Source: Chroococcidiopsis thermalis PCC 7203 (lineage in GTDB: Bacteria; Cyanobacteriota; Cyanobacteriia; Cyanobacteriales; Chroococcidiopsidaceae). From it: DNA of 64,000 bases. The DNA lies in NCBI RefSeq assembly GCF_000317125.1, contig NC_019695.1, forward strand, positions 1,414,336 to 1,478,335, written 5' to 3'. A program made the position numbers and the translations under genes. The notes beneath the pieces are model-generated. The model was not told where the DNA came from. It was given only the letters and a program-made list of their open reading frames with translations, and made no database searches. Shown here piece after piece: positions 40,824 through 50,834 of this stretch. The number at the start of each line of letters is the position of its first letter. The first letter of the stretch is position 1.

Positions 40824-42125
40824 TTAGACCAAAACTTGTTGCCAATCTAGGCGTTCGAGGGTGCGAGAACGCTCTAATGCTCTTTCAAAGCTATCGAGTT
40901 TTGGCTCAATTGTTAGGGGTTCGCCTGCATATCCTTGGACGGCTTCTTGTGTCTTCAAGCCATTTCCAGTGATGTAAGCAACGGTAGTTTCTTCGGGGTC
41001 GATTTTACCTGCTTCTACCAGTTTTTTCAACACGGCGATCGTGGTTCCACCTGCGGTTTCGGTAAAGATACCTTCAGTTTCTGCTAGTAATTTGATGCCT
41101 TCGATAATTTCAGGATCGCTGACTGATTCAATATTACCATTTGTTTTCCGCGCAATATCTAAGGCATAGACACCATCAGCGGGATTACCGATCGCGATTG
41201 ATTTAGCAATCGTACTCGGTTTTACTGGTTTGATAAAGTCTTTGCCATCTCTGTAAGCTTGGGCAATTGGCGAACATCCGTCGGCTTGCGCGCCGCTGAA
41301 TCTGACGTGCTTGCCTTCTACTAAGCCAACTTCGGTAAATTCTTGGAAGCCTTTGTAGATTTTGGTGAACAGGGAACCAGAAGCTAGAGGCGCAACTACG
41401 TGGTCTGGGAGTTCCCAACCCAGTTGTTCTGCAACTTCGTAACCTAAAGTCTTGGAACCTTCGGAGTAATAGGGGCGCAAATTGATATTGACAAAACCCC
41501 AGCCGTATGTATTCGCTACTTCAGAACAGAGGCGGTTGACTTGGTCGTAGTTACCTTGTACTGCCATTACAGTAGGGCTGTAGATCAAAGTTCCTAAAAC
41601 CTTACCTGCTTCTAAATCGGCGGGGATAAAGACGCAGCAATCTAAACCTGCGTGAGCGGCGATCGCCGCGGTAGAATTAGCTAAATTCCCCGTACTCGCA
41701 CAAGATACTGTCGTAAAGCCTAGCTCTCTAGCACGAGTCAGGGCTACCGATACCACCCGATCTTTAAAGCTCAGGGTAGGCATGTTGACAGCATCGTTCT
41801 TGATGTAAAGCTTTTTCAGTCCGAGGCGACGCGCTAGGCGATTGGCACGAACTAAAGGTGTTAAGCCAGTCCCGACATCGATTGGGTTATCGGTAGCAAC
41901 AGGTAAAAAAGGACGATAGCGCCAAATTGAGTGGGGTCCTTTTTGAATGCTTTCGCGAGTGACGGTATCGCGCAGAGCGCTGTAATCGTAGGCAACTTCC
42001 AATGGTCCAAAGCAATATTCGCAAACGTGCATTGCTTGTAGTTCGTACTCAGCACCACATTCTTTACATTTCAAGGCTCTAAACGTGGCGTTTGTCTTGG
42101 TTTGGTTTGCGATCGCCTGAGTCAT
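40824..42125 (-). CDS. thrC: Threonine synthase with N-terminal zinc ribbon
   Basis: The 433-residue PLP enzyme makes threonine from O-phosphohomoserine. The PLP lysine is K121 in NMPTLSFKDRVVS, and the phosphate loop ASTGNLANSTAAIAAHAG follows. An N-terminal four-Cys ribbon (C20, C23, C35, C38; KCKECG and CEYCFG) precedes the catalytic domain, as in many bacterial and plant-like forms. Length is normal. It is probably the first gene of a two-gene unit with the MoaD-like gene. Confidence 0.92.
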   Translation of the reverse strand: MTQAIANQTKTNATFRALKCKECGAEYELQAMHVCEYCFGPLEVAYDYSALRDTVTRESIQKGPHSIWRYRPFLPVATDNPIDVGTGLTPLVRANRLARRLGLKKLYIKNDAVNMPTLSFKDRVVSVALTRARELGFTTVSCASTGNLANSTAAIAAHAGLDCCVFIPADLEAGKVLGTLIYSPTVMAVQGNYDQVNRLCSEVANTYGWGFVNINLRPYYSEGSKTLGYEVAEQLGWELPDHVVAPLASGSLFTKIYKGFQEFTEVGLVEGKHVRFSGAQADGCSPIAQAYRDGKDFIKPVKPSTIAKSIAIGNPADGVYALDIARKTNGNIESVSDPEIIEGIKLLAETEGIFTETAGGTTIAVLKKLVEAGKIDPEETTVAYITGNGLKTQEAVQGYAGEPLTIEPKLDSFERALERSRTLERLDWQQVLV

Positions 42126-42235
42126 TAGTCATTCCCTCGATTGTCCGTCAACTTCGGTTGATACTAACACGGTGTATATAGCGAGTCAAACATACCCGAC
42201 TTTTTTTGTCGGGATTTGTTCGACAACAACATAAT

Positions 42236-42261
42236 TAGGGGCGCACAGCTGTACGCCCCTA
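42236..42261. repeat. Palindrome, GTAGGGGCGCAC family
   Basis: TAGGGGCGCACA and TGTACGCCCCTA form a 26-bp palindrome with one mismatch. It is followed by the CAATTGAAAACCGCTAT end seen also at 47159-47176, so it is probably a partial copy of the same MITE-like element. Confidence 0.8.
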
Positions 42262-42316
42262 CCAGACGTGTATTGCTCCAATTGAAAACCGCTATCATCA
42301 TCTGGAGATGCAAAAA

Positions 42317-42349
42317 TGTAGGGTGCGTTAGTAACTAACGCACCCTACA
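42317..42349 (-). terminator. Long palindrome, likely ndhD terminator
   Basis: TGTAGGGTGCGTTAGT and ACTAACGCACCCTACA form a 16-bp stem around a single base, 28 bp after the ndhD stop on the minus strand. There is no T run, so it may be a repeat of another family serving as terminator. Confidence 0.65.
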
Positions 42350-42376
42350 GATAAATACTAAAGAATTGACAAATGA

Positions 42377-43981
42377 CTATTCAGCCAAATTTGATGTCTG
42401 AGTCACGGCTAACTGAGGTGCAGCCAGCAGGCGAGAATATAGAGGAGTCTTGGGCTGCTGTGCTACCACGGTAGACAGGGCGGTACGTACTTGGCTTGCG
42501 ACTGCTACCGTCTTGACATCAAAAGTTTGCGTAGCAATTTTGGGATACAAACCAATACCGACGATGGGAACTAGCAAACACATGGCGATCGCAACTTCTC
42601 TCGGTCTAGCATCGCCTAAATATGACTCGAATGCCAATTCCTGATTTTCTTTTCCATAGAAGACTTGCCGCAACATGGACAGCAAGTAAATCGGAGTCAG
42701 AATTAAACCAACAGCGGCGAGGAAGATGACGACGGTTTTAAACGCAGAACTGTAAGCGTCACTGGTGGTGATGCCGAGGAATATCGTCAACTCACCCACA
42801 AATCCGCTCATTCCGGGTAAAGCTAAAGAAGCCATTGAAGCGGCAGTGAATAAAGCAAAGACTTTGGGCATTGCTTTCGCCATCCCCCCCATCTTTTCCA
42901 TGATTAAAGTATGGGTGCGATCGTAAGCTACTCCCGATAGGAAGAATAAACAAGCGGCAATTAAACCGTGGGAAACCATTTGCAATACTGCGCCGCCAAT
43001 GCCTAAATCAGTGTAGGAAGCAATCCCAATCAGGACAAAACCCATGTGGGCTATGGAAGAATAAGCGAGTCGCCGCTTGAGATTACCTTGACCGAAGGCA
43101 GCAAAAGCACCGTAAATAATGTTAACTATTCCCAATATTGCCAAGACTGGTGCAAAGTAAACGTGAGCATCGGGTAGTAGTTCGATATTAAAGCGGATGA
43201 GCGCATAACCACCCATCTTTAGCAATACCCCAGCCAAAATCATTGAGATGGGGGCAGATGCTTCACTGTGAGCATCTGGTAGCCAAGTGTGCAGGGGAAA
43301 TACTGGCAATTTAACAGCGAAGGCGATAAAGAATCCCGCATAGGCTAGCATTGCCAAGACTTTAGGATAGTGTTTCAGCCCCAGGGCAGTCAAATCGAAG
43401 GTGACTGTATCCCCGTAAAAAGCCATTGCTAAACCAGATATCAGAATAAATATAGAAGCAGCAGCAGTATACAGAATAAACTTAGTGGCAGCGTAGCGCC
43501 GCTTTTGTCCTCCCCAAATGGAGATCAGCAAGTATACAGGGACTAGCTCGATTTCCCACATTAAGAAGAACATCAATACATCTTGGGCAACAAACACGCC
43601 AATTTGGGCGCTGTACATGACCAAGATTAGGAAGTAGAACAAGCGTGGCTTGTTTGTCACGTTCCACGCTGCCAATGTTGCCATCGTGGTGATAAAACCT
43701 GCTAGCAACACTAGAGGCATGGATAAACCGTCAACGGCAACCGACCAGTTTAAACCAATCTGGGGAATCCAAGCATAGCTTTCGACGAGTTGATATGTAG
43801 AGTTTTGTAAATCAAAATGCTGCCAAAAGGCATAGAGCATGATGCAGAAATCTGCAATCCCGACTCCGAGAGCATACCAGCGAACAATGCCTTTAGAGTC
43901 TGGAATCAAAGGAATGGCTAGGCTGGCTACTAGCGGTAGTAGGGTGATGATGCTTAGCCAAGGGACTTGTTCGGGAAACAT
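42377..43981 (-). CDS. ndhD: NAD(P)H-quinone oxidoreductase subunit 4
   Basis: The 534-residue antiporter-like membrane subunit of the cyanobacterial NDH-1 complex pumps protons while electrons pass to plastoquinone. It has about 14 membrane helices. Conserved motifs are [36 protein letters not shown] and [11 protein letters not shown]. Length and sequence fit NdhD of the respiratory and cyclic type. The usual neighbour ndhF is not present here. The palindrome at 42317 probably terminates it. Confidence 0.95.
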   Translation of the reverse strand: MFPEQVPWLSIITLLPLVASLAIPLIPDSKGIVRWYALGVGIADFCIMLYAFWQHFDLQNSTYQLVESYAWIPQIGLNWSVAVDGLSMPLVLLAGFITTMATLAAWNVTNKPRLFYFLILVMYSAQIGVFVAQDVLMFFLMWEIELVPVYLLISIWGGQKRRYAATKFILYTAAASIFILISGLAMAFYGDTVTFDLTALGLKHYPKVLAMLAYAGFFIAFAVKLPVFPLHTWLPDAHSEASAPISMILAGVLLKMGGYALIRFNIELLPDAHVYFAPVLAILGIVNIIYGAFAAFGQGNLKRRLAYSSIAHMGFVLIGIASYTDLGIGGAVLQMVSHGLIAACLFFLSGVAYDRTHTLIMEKMGGMAKAMPKVFALFTAASMASLALPGMSGFVGELTIFLGITTSDAYSSAFKTVVIFLAAVGLILTPIYLLSMLRQVFYGKENQELAFESYLGDARPREVAIAMCLLVPIVGIGLYPKIATQTFDVKTVAVASQVRTALSTVVAQQPKTPLYSRLLAAPQLAVTQTSNLAE

Positions 43982-44659
43982 GGCTGGGAATAAATACTTA
44001 CTATCTATGGCTTCTATTTTATTAAGTTAAGTAAAGATTTGCAAAGGTAATTTTACCTGCTTTGCTAAAAGTTTTAACTTTTACAGTAAAAATACTTACA
44101 ACGCACCACGGTATAAAAAACTACTTATAAAATAAGGTAGTACTGAGAAATACTATCATTGAGCAACTCGCACGCCAGAAGCAGCGATAAAGAAAAATCA
44201 CCATGTTACTCTTCGCTACATTTACACTGAGTAGTCTTCAGTATTAAACGCAAATAAAAGTCTATAAATAGGTTATTCAACAGAAATAAAATGATATCTT
44301 TTATACTGTAATTTTTTCTTGATAAATAAAATTTTAGACAGTTACACAAAATATTTAAAGTAACTTTGAACACAGTTTATCTACTGAGCAAATAAGTCAT
44401 CGATTTGCTAAAACAAAGCGATTTTAGTCGGCGAACGAAATCACTTATTCTTACTCGTCAAATTTAGAATCTTCCTATTTTTTAAAAAACTTTTTATACT
44501 ATTCTTTAAATCAGAAAAAATTTGATAGCTAGGTCGAGTCAGGAAGTAAATCTCAGCTCAGATCGATCGCATATTGACTACTTTTACCTTAGGTAAAATG
44601 GTCGAGATTGCTAAAAGTTTTTCTGACAAAAATTTATTTTAATTAAGGTTATTGTATCT
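43982..44659. other. AT-rich divergent spacer
   Basis: About 680 bp between ndhD and the methyltransferase, both promoters included. It is AT-rich with no gene, hairpin or repeat of the families seen elsewhere in the window. An ACCTTAGGTA palindrome occurs near 44586-44595. Confidence 0.55.
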
Positions 44660-45442
44660 ATGAGTATTCTCAGGCTGGCTAAGGATCTTGCTAAACTAGC
44701 TCTTCCTAAACCCTTAGTCAATCAAATTCAAAGCTGGTTAGCTCTGATATCTGTCACTAGAAGGAAGGGTTTCAGCTTTTATCTAAACTCTCCCGATCGC
44801 TTCGTATTAGAAGATGCAATTATTCCCTACATCGTCAAATGTAATGAATTTCACAAAATACTATTTGTTGGTAGCGACTGGTACACTAAACCGTACAATC
44901 GCTATTTCAAAAATAAAGAGTACTGGACGATTGAAATTAATCCGAACAGAAAAAAATTCGGTTCTAAACGACACGTTGTTGACTCGCTATTAAACTTAAG
45001 CCAGCATTTTGCCCCTGGTAACTTTGACTTAATAGTTTATAACGGTGTCTTCGGACATGGGATTGATAGTAAAGAAGCAACAGAGATATCGTTTCAGCAA
45101 TGTTTTCAATGCTTGCGTCCAGGCGGAATGTTAGTGTTTGGCTGGAATGATGTTACCAGACACAAACCTTTCCCTGTGATTGAAGAATGTCAAAACTTGC
45201 GACAGTTTGAACCCGTTGTTTTCAGTCCCCTCGCTACTAGCCAGTATCTTGTCGCTGAGAGTAGCGATCGCCATGTATTTAATTTTTATCAGAAGCCTTT
45301 ACCTGTAGTTGTAGAGATGCATTACGATACACCCCTACAATCTATATCTAAACCACCTGTATCTAAACTACGCGATTCACAATCGTCCACACGTCTCCAT
45401 CAGAACGGACATGAGGGACTGAAATCGTTTGAAAGCCAGTGA
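44660..45442 (+). CDS. SAM-dependent methyltransferase-like protein with extended C-terminus
   Basis: In the 260-residue protein, residues about 65-170 show a Rossmann methyltransferase pattern (KILFVGSDWYT, YWTIEINPNRKKFG, NFDLIVYNGVFGHG, CLRPGGMLVFGW). The glycine loop is atypical, and no substrate can be named. From about residue 216 the frame passes through a degenerate palindromic repeat (45309-45340). It then runs 80 bp into the 3' end of the convergent gene, so the last 40 or so residues are probably not ancestral. Confidence 0.7.
   Translation: MSILRLAKDLAKLALPKPLVNQIQSWLALISVTRRKGFSFYLNSPDRFVLEDAIIPYIVKCNEFHKILFVGSDWYTKPYNRYFKNKEYWTIEINPNRKKFGSKRHVVDSLLNLSQHFAPGNFDLIVYNGVFGHGIDSKEATEISFQQCFQCLRPGGMLVFGWNDVTRHKPFPVIEECQNLRQFEPVVFSPLATSQYLVAESSDRHVFNFYQKPLPVVVEMHYDTPLQSISKPPVSKLRDSQSSTRLHQNGHEGLKSFESQ
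45309..45340. repeat. Intragenic degenerate palindrome
   Basis: TTGTAGAGATGCAT and ATACACCCCTACAA face each other with 11 of 14 arm positions paired. It resembles the GTAGGGG/GTAGAGA families and is translated within the methyltransferase C-terminus. Confidence 0.65.
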
Positions 45443-45827
45443 TAAACGGTTTGTAGTAAACTTGCCAATAACTCGGACTGATTCGATCTGCGATCGCTTT
45501 AAGCGCGCGGATTTCTTCGGCTAATTCTCCTGCAAGTTCGTTGATTCGATCGGCGTGAACTTTAGCTTGCGTTCTCCCTTCCTCGACGTGTTGCTCGATC
45601 GATTGATATTGCGATCGCACCTGCAAGGCGCTGAATTCGGCGCGTTTTTGTCGCAGTTGCGCCGTCAAAGCTGCTAAGCTTTCTAGTAGCTGTGCTAAGC
45701 TATCGTTTGTTGTTTGCGCCTGGGTAGAGCTACTTTCTGGTGACTCAGCGCTGAGGGAGGCGCATTCTTGCTGTAAAGCCGCAATTTGTGCGCGAATTGC
45801 CTCAATCTCTGCTTGGTTTGGTTGCAT
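45363..45827 (-). CDS. Coiled-coil hypothetical protein
   Basis: I do not recognise this family. The 154-residue product has a Gln/Glu/Ala-rich N-terminal coiled coil (about residues 3-110, with IEAIRAQIAALQQE and LESLAALTAQLRQKRAE). A short C-terminal part contains SPSYWQVYYKPFITGF. It is cytoplasmic by composition. Its last 80 bp overlap the methyltransferase frame on the other strand, and the C-terminal Tyr-rich motif looks more like the genuine protein of the two. Confidence 0.6.
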   Translation of the reverse strand: MQPNQAEIEAIRAQIAALQQECASLSAESPESSSTQAQTTNDSLAQLLESLAALTAQLRQKRAEFSALQVRSQYQSIEQHVEEGRTQAKVHADRINELAGELAEEIRALKAIADRISPSYWQVYYKPFITGFQTISVPHVRSDGDVWTIVNRVV

Positions 45828-45877
45828 TGTATTGGTATACCAAATTCTTTGGATCTCTTATCTAGCTTGCCAGTCTT

Positions 45878-46837
45878 CTAGAAGCGATCGCAAATACAAT
45901 AAGTATTACGTCCTTGCTGTTTGGCACAATAGAGAGCGCGATCGGCAGCAGCGATCGATTTTTCAGTTGACATTTCCCGATGCGGAAGTTGACTGCTAAT
46001 TCCTAAAGACACAGTGACGTATGCACTGACTTCAGACTGAGAATGGAGAATCTGAAGCTGTTCGATCTCTGCTTGAATGCGTTCGGCGACTCGAATTGCA
46101 CCTTCAGTATTGGTATTTGGCAAAATAATTCCGAATTCTTCACCACCATATCTTGCGACTAAATCTGCCGGACGTGTCACAGCACGCATCAACGCCTTGG
46201 CAATGCTTTGTAAACAAATATCTCCAGCAATATGACCGTAGCAATCGTTGTATTTTTTAAAGTAATCGACATCACACAAAATTAAAGCTAGTGGTGCTTG
46301 CTCCCGTGCTAGTCGCCGCCACTCTCTCTCGATACAAGTATCAAATTGGCGACGATTAGCAATTTGGGTCAAGCTATCTATATAGATGAGATTTTGTAAT
46401 TCCTGATTTGCTTTTTGCAGCGCGATCGCTTGTTCCGTTACTGTGCGCGTTAAAAAGCTCAATTGTAAATGTACTGACACTCTGGCGATAACTTCTGCTT
46501 CGTAAAATGGTTTTGTAATATAGTCTACTGCTCCGACAGCAAAACCTTTAATTTTAGCCTGCGGATCGGCTAAAGCAGTGATAAAAATAATGGGGATTTT
46601 TTGCGTGGCTGGATTTGCTTTGAGTATGCTACAGGTTTCAAATCCGTCCAGTGCTTCCATCTGGACATCTAATAATATGAGATCTGGTGGCTCGCAATTT
46701 ACCAGCTCGATCGCGCTTTCACCATCTATTGCAACTCTAATGTTAAATCCTGCACTTTTTAGCGTACGCGATAAGACTGACAAGTTTGTGGGGTTGTCAT
46801 CCACAATTAATATCAGTCCGTTATTTAGAGCTTTCAT
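45878..46837 (-). CDS. Response regulator with diguanylate cyclase (REC-GGDEF)
   Basis: In the 319-residue protein, the receiver domain (about 8-125) has phospho-acceptor D57 (PDLILLDVQM) and K109. The GGDEF domain (about 150-316) has the active GGEEF at 231-235 and DVDYFKKYNDCYGH for magnesium and GTP. It should make cyclic di-GMP when phosphorylated. An RxxD inhibitory site is not evident before GGEEF. The hybrid histidine kinase lies 376 bp upstream on the same strand and is the natural candidate to phosphorylate it. Confidence 0.92.
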   Translation of the reverse strand: MKALNNGLILIVDDNPTNLSVLSRTLKSAGFNIRVAIDGESAIELVNCEPPDLILLDVQMEALDGFETCSILKANPATQKIPIIFITALADPQAKIKGFAVGAVDYITKPFYEAEVIARVSVHLQLSFLTRTVTEQAIALQKANQELQNLIYIDSLTQIANRRQFDTCIEREWRRLAREQAPLALILCDVDYFKKYNDCYGHIAGDICLQSIAKALMRAVTRPADLVARYGGEEFGIILPNTNTEGAIRVAERIQAEIEQLQILHSQSEVSAYVTVSLGISSQLPHREMSTEKSIAAADRALYCAKQQGRNTYCICDRF

Positions 46838-46998
46838 TAAATTATTATAAGATTAAATTTAAAAATAGAGCTACTGTTGAAAAAATAAACTTAAACGCAG
46901 ATTTAAGCTGGGGTGATACAAATGAACATTGATGATTTATTTGTAGTTTATGCGTTAAGCAATCGTATTAATATTTAATATAGCAGTCATAAATATTT

Positions 46999-47030
46999 TG
47001 CGAACAACAGATAATTGTCTGTTGTTCGCA
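46999..47030. terminator. Perfect hairpin between kinase and cyclase genes
   Basis: TGCGAACAACAGA and TCTGTTGTTCGCA form a 13-bp stem with a 6-base loop. Read on the minus strand it is followed by AAAATATT rather than a T run. It could be a weak terminator of the kinase gene or a protein-binding palindrome. Confidence 0.55.
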
Positions 47031-47081
47031 TCTATCATTTCTATGGCAGCATAGAAGCCTATTTTACGTCCATAAATCAAA

Positions 47082-47176
47082 TATAGCAATTCTCAATTGC
47101 GTGCATGACATTTGTAGGGACGCACGGCTGTGCGCCCCTACAGAACGTGTGCTTTACCCAATTGAAAACCGCTATA
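47082..47176. mobile_element. MITE-like element with nested GTAGGGGCGCAC palindrome
   Basis: The left end TATAGCAATTCTCAATTG pairs with the right end CAATTGAAAACCGCTATA as imperfect 18-bp terminal inverted repeats. In the centre (47114-47141) is a GTAGGGACGCAC palindrome. Parts of the same element occur at 13644, 39482 and 42236. It encodes nothing and would need a transposase from elsewhere. Confidence 0.75.
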
Positions 47177-47213
47177 ATAATGCTATAATAAAAAGCTATA
47201 TCTCATCATTGCT

Positions 47214-49964
47214 TCAATTTTTTATGTATTTTTGCAGTTTTTCTCGTAGTTGTTTAACCTGAAAGTTTTCGGTTAACTGAATAATTTCTTGAGCAAAATA
47301 TAGATATCGATCGCTTAACTTTTCTAATTGATAGGCTACGGTTAGAATATTATCCAGATCGCCTTTTCTGACGAGTTCGTATAGTTGAGTTAAGATTTCA
47401 TCCGGAGGCAGCTCGGTTTGATGAGGCTGGCTAGCATAATCTTGAATTGATGAGACTATTTGATTCTCTTGTTGTTCGTAAATCCAAGTCAATTTTAAAT
47501 GCGATCGCAACATTTCTAATAAAATTTCTGCTTGTATTGGTTTGGGTAAAAATTCATCGGCTCCAGCAGCTAAACTACGGTATTGATTAGTTTCAAATAC
47601 ACTAGCAGAAGAGGCGATCGCGACAATTCCAGAAAGTTGCTCTGAGACGCGAATTTTCTGTAACAGTTCAAAGCCGTTCATCAGTGGCATTACTAAGTCA
47701 GTAATAATGAGATCGGGATGAAATTTATACGCTTTTTCTAAACCTTCTCGACCGTTTTCAGCCTCTACTAGTTCAAATCCAATTGGCTCTAAAAGACTGA
47801 CAATAACAGAACGATTCTCCCAGCGATCGTCAACTACTAAAATTTTCTGCTTATTGCCATGAAAACCAACAATCTTACCTTGAGACCTTAGCCTAGCTAT
47901 GTCCAACCATCTTGTAGTTTCAGTCACTTCTAGATCGAACCAAAAAATACTACCTTTTCCTATTTGACTAGATACCTGAATGGTACTTTTCATCAAAGAA
48001 ACAATTTTCTGGGTAATTGCCAGTCCTAAACCACTTCCTTGCGCTTGGTATTTATTATCTCCCACTTGCTCGAAGGGTAAAAAAATCTTTGTTAATTGTT
48101 CGGCTGTCATGCCTACACCAGTATCCTCGATTTGAAACCTTACCTGATAATTTAAATTTTCGAGTTTTCGGCTTTTAACTGTAAATTTAACTTCCCCGCG
48201 CTCTGTAAATTTAATTGCATTACCGAGCAAGTTAATTAATACCTGGCGCAAACGCTTCTCATCAGCGTAAATCCCAGAAGGTATTTCGCTTTCCGCACTA
48301 TAAACGAAAGCAATTTTCTTTTGCTCGGCACGAACGCTACAAATTTCTACTACCCCTTGTAGAAAAGCAGGAAAATGAAATTCAATGGGATAAAGTTCCA
48401 TCTTGCGCGCTTCAATTTTTGAAAGATCGAGAATCTCATTAATTAGGGTAAGGAGATGATTGCCACACTGAGAGATAATACTAATTCCTTTATGTTCTTG
48501 CTCTGTAATTCTTGAAGAACGTTGGAGAATTTGAGCGTAACCTAAAATCCCATTTAACGGAGTCCTTAACTCATGGCTCATATTAGCCAGAAATTCGCTT
48601 TTGGCTTGATTCGCAGCATCAGCAGCTTCTTTTGCTAATTGCAGTTGGAGAGTACGTTCGCTCACGCGCTGTTCTAATGCTTGATTTGTCGTTTCTAAAG
48701 CTGCAAAAGATTCTCTTAATTGTCCTGCCATTTTGTGAAAGGACTTAGCTAAAATATCGAGTTCTTGAATACCTTTAACTGTGATTGTTTGCGCTAAATT
48801 TCCAGCAGCAATTTCCTGACTGGCTCGACTCAGCTTTAAAATTGGTTGAGTAATCCAACGAGAAGTATAAACACCAATTACTGTAGCGATCGCTAATGCT
48901 CCCAAACAGAGCAATATTGTAGTACGGGTGTTGGCGTTAATTTGTGCCATGAAATCAGATTCAGGTACGACAACAACCACTAACCAGTCCAAACCGTATT
49001 TATCTCGCCACGGTGTCAGTTGGACGAACTGGCGTTTTCCTACCAGCATATACTCTAGCTGTTGGCTATGTTGAATTTGTTTTAAGCTGTCAAACTTAGT
49101 TTGTAAATATTGTGCTGTAGATTGAATTAAGCGATCGCGACTGTTGAGAAAATTAAGCCGCTGCGCTTTACCATTCACAATTGTATATGGCAGTTCGGAA
49201 CTCGAACTTCCTACAACTAATCCATTCCGTTCGACAATAAAAATTTTTCCCGACTGACTCACTTGTATGTGGTGCAAGAAATCACCAATCTGTGTGAGGC
49301 GCAGATCGGCGCTAATAACTCCTAGCAATGCTTTATTTTTGTTGTAAATCGGGTAGCCAGCCGCAACCGATAAAATATCTGGATCTTCATCCCAAGCGTA
49401 AACCTGACTCCAAGTTGGCTTACCTGCTCGCGCCGTATCTTGAAAAACAGACTCCGATCGCGGATCGTAATCTGGCAAGCTCTTAATTAACTTAGTACGA
49501 TTGCCACGACTATCTGTAGCATATATATAATCTTTTCTTTTAGTAGCTGAAGAGACTTCATCAATTACAGCCTCTTGGGGATTTTTGTAATAGCCAGCTG
49601 CGGCAAATTCACCTTTTACTGTTGCGTAAGAAATATAGCCAACATTAAACACCTGTAACTGTTTCCAGAAGTAATGTCCTAGTTTAGGATAGTTTTGCAA
49701 GTCCAAATGTCCTAGTTCTACCGCATCGGCATTGATTTGATTAATTTGATGTGGAGTGGCTAGATAAGCGTTAAGGTGTTCGTTAACAAGTCGGCTAGCT
49801 TTTGTCATTAGCTGATTAGCTAGGTCGTTTATCGTCTGCTGGCTATTTCGGAAGGAGAAATACCCTACTAGTCCCACAGCAGCAAAGATTTGTAGCACAA
49901 ACGGCACGACTAGAATCAGGCGTAGTGGTAGCTTTTTAGAATCGGCAGTAACGGAATTCCGCAT
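47214..49964 (-). CDS. Hybrid sensor histidine kinase (dCache-HAMP-HisKA-HATPase-REC)
   Basis: The 916-residue membrane sensor has TM1 about 14-37, a large extracytoplasmic Cache-type sensor (about 40-345), TM2 about 348-370 and HAMP about 370-422. The HisKA acceptor is H464 ([10 protein letters not shown]). The ATPase domain (about 565-680) has N582 and DTGVGM. A receiver domain (about 706-822) has D756 ([10 protein letters not shown]) and K808. The last 90 residues are helical with no recognised domain. Cache domains often bind amino acids or small carboxylates. The REC-GGDEF gene downstream is the likely output. Confidence 0.93.
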   Translation of the reverse strand: MRNSVTADSKKLPLRLILVVPFVLQIFAAVGLVGYFSFRNSQQTINDLANQLMTKASRLVNEHLNAYLATPHQINQINADAVELGHLDLQNYPKLGHYFWKQLQVFNVGYISYATVKGEFAAAGYYKNPQEAVIDEVSSATKRKDYIYATDSRGNRTKLIKSLPDYDPRSESVFQDTARAGKPTWSQVYAWDEDPDILSVAAGYPIYNKNKALLGVISADLRLTQIGDFLHHIQVSQSGKIFIVERNGLVVGSSSSELPYTIVNGKAQRLNFLNSRDRLIQSTAQYLQTKFDSLKQIQHSQQLEYMLVGKRQFVQLTPWRDKYGLDWLVVVVVPESDFMAQINANTRTTILLCLGALAIATVIGVYTSRWITQPILKLSRASQEIAAGNLAQTITVKGIQELDILAKSFHKMAGQLRESFAALETTNQALEQRVSERTLQLQLAKEAADAANQAKSEFLANMSHELRTPLNGILGYAQILQRSSRITEQEHKGISIISQCGNHLLTLINEILDLSKIEARKMELYPIEFHFPAFLQGVVEICSVRAEQKKIAFVYSAESEIPSGIYADEKRLRQVLINLLGNAIKFTERGEVKFTVKSRKLENLNYQVRFQIEDTGVGMTAEQLTKIFLPFEQVGDNKYQAQGSGLGLAITQKIVSLMKSTIQVSSQIGKGSIFWFDLEVTETTRWLDIARLRSQGKIVGFHGNKQKILVVDDRWENRSVIVSLLEPIGFELVEAENGREGLEKAYKFHPDLIITDLVMPLMNGFELLQKIRVSEQLSGIVAIASSASVFETNQYRSLAAGADEFLPKPIQAEILLEMLRSHLKLTWIYEQQENQIVSSIQDYASQPHQTELPPDEILTQLYELVRKGDLDNILTVAYQLEKLSDRYLYFAQEIIQLTENFQVKQLREKLQKYIKN

Positions 49965-50474
49965 AGTTTACAACTTTCATAGATGAAAGATTCTTCTATT
50001 GACAATAAAATTATTCTACGAAAATAAATAAACCACTGCTAACGAGCGATCTATATAAAGCCTTATTCATAAACCTATTTGGCTACATAACTGAGAAATT
50101 TTCACTTGCTTTTAATATTTGCAGCTATAGCAGTCCTATTTGATTCATGAACGCGGAGCAGGAGAAGCCTGCTTTACAAATCATTTAGAACTGCTATGGA
50201 AGTTGAAGTCATCTAGCAATTTAATTAGGAGCTTATCTAACATCATGTTCAATAATGAACACCAAATTAAGTAAAATACGCAACACTAAAAAAAGTAAAA
50301 TGTAATACTAAAAAGATCGATTGACGAGCGCGTTTGTAAATCTAGACAACTAAGTGTGGCGATCGATCTCTTTTCTGTGATGCATAAATTTTAGATAATT
50401 GAAAAAATTGTTTACAAAATAGCTCAAATCAGTTAAAATCTGCGCCAACCAGATAATTCTTTATGGCGTGACTT
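49965..50474. other. Divergent spacer with MITE-like element
   Basis: No gene is seen. It carries the 50126-50198 element. The AT-rich stretches on each side should hold the promoters of the kinase and the small secreted protein. Confidence 0.6.
50126..50198. mobile_element. Short MITE-like inverted-repeat element
   Basis: TATAGCAGTCCTATTTGAT and ATCATTTAGAACTGCTATG form imperfect 19-bp terminal inverted repeats of a 73-bp element. The interior contains a GGAGCAGGAGAAGCCTGCTT partial palindrome. It shares only the TATAGC ends with the 47082 element, so it is probably a second family. Confidence 0.65.
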
Positions 50475-50798
50475 ATGAAGTTATCTAAATTAGCCTTATT
50501 TGCCTGTCCTACGCTGATGGCATTAATACTTATAGCTCCCGATCCAGCTCAGGCTAGAGAAATTGTGACTCAACCTAACGATACCTCAAAATCGGTATCT
50601 CCTCCCTTAGTTGACATAGTATTCGATCGCCCAACTCCTAAACCTTTTACCAATGTTACAGAAAATCCATCAAAAGATGAAGTTCCTACTTTAGATTTCA
50701 CTGATGAAGAGTCGCAGGCTGCAATTCAAAGATATGGTTGTGACTGTTCTAGTTGTATCGTTGCAGTTCAGCAATTACAAGGTAAGCTACCGCTTTGA
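50475..50798 (+). CDS. Small secreted protein with CxCxxC motif
   Basis: The 107-residue protein has a signal peptide (about 1-27, ending APDPAQA), a Pro/Thr-rich linker and a compact C-terminal segment with YGCDCSSCIVAVQQLQGKLP. Three Cys in CDCSSC could form a disulfide or bind a metal. I know of no named family. It is flanked 5 bp downstream by a GTAGAGACG palindrome and faces the zinc importer genes. Confidence 0.65.
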   Translation: MKLSKLALFACPTLMALILIAPDPAQAREIVTQPNDTSKSVSPPLVDIVFDRPTPKPFTNVTENPSKDEVPTLDFTDEESQAAIQRYGCDCSSCIVAVQQLQGKLPL

Positions 50799-50803
50799 CA
50801 GTG

Positions 50804-50829
50804 TAGAGACGTTACATGTAATGTCTCTA
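50804..50829. repeat. Palindrome, GTAGAGACGTTA family
   Basis: TAGAGACGTTACA and TGTAATGTCTCTA form a 26-bp palindrome with one mismatch. It starts 5 bp after a stop codon, lies between convergent genes and is followed by ATATTTTTAAA. Use as a terminator is plausible. Confidence 0.85.
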
Positions 50830-50834
50830 TATTT

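Larger units (their letters stand above)
46838..47213. other. Spacer between kinase and cyclase genes
   Basis: No gene is seen. It contains a perfect hairpin at 46999-47030 and a 95-bp MITE-like element at 47082-47176. The remaining AT-rich 150 bp next to the cyclase may carry its own promoter. Confidence 0.65.
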
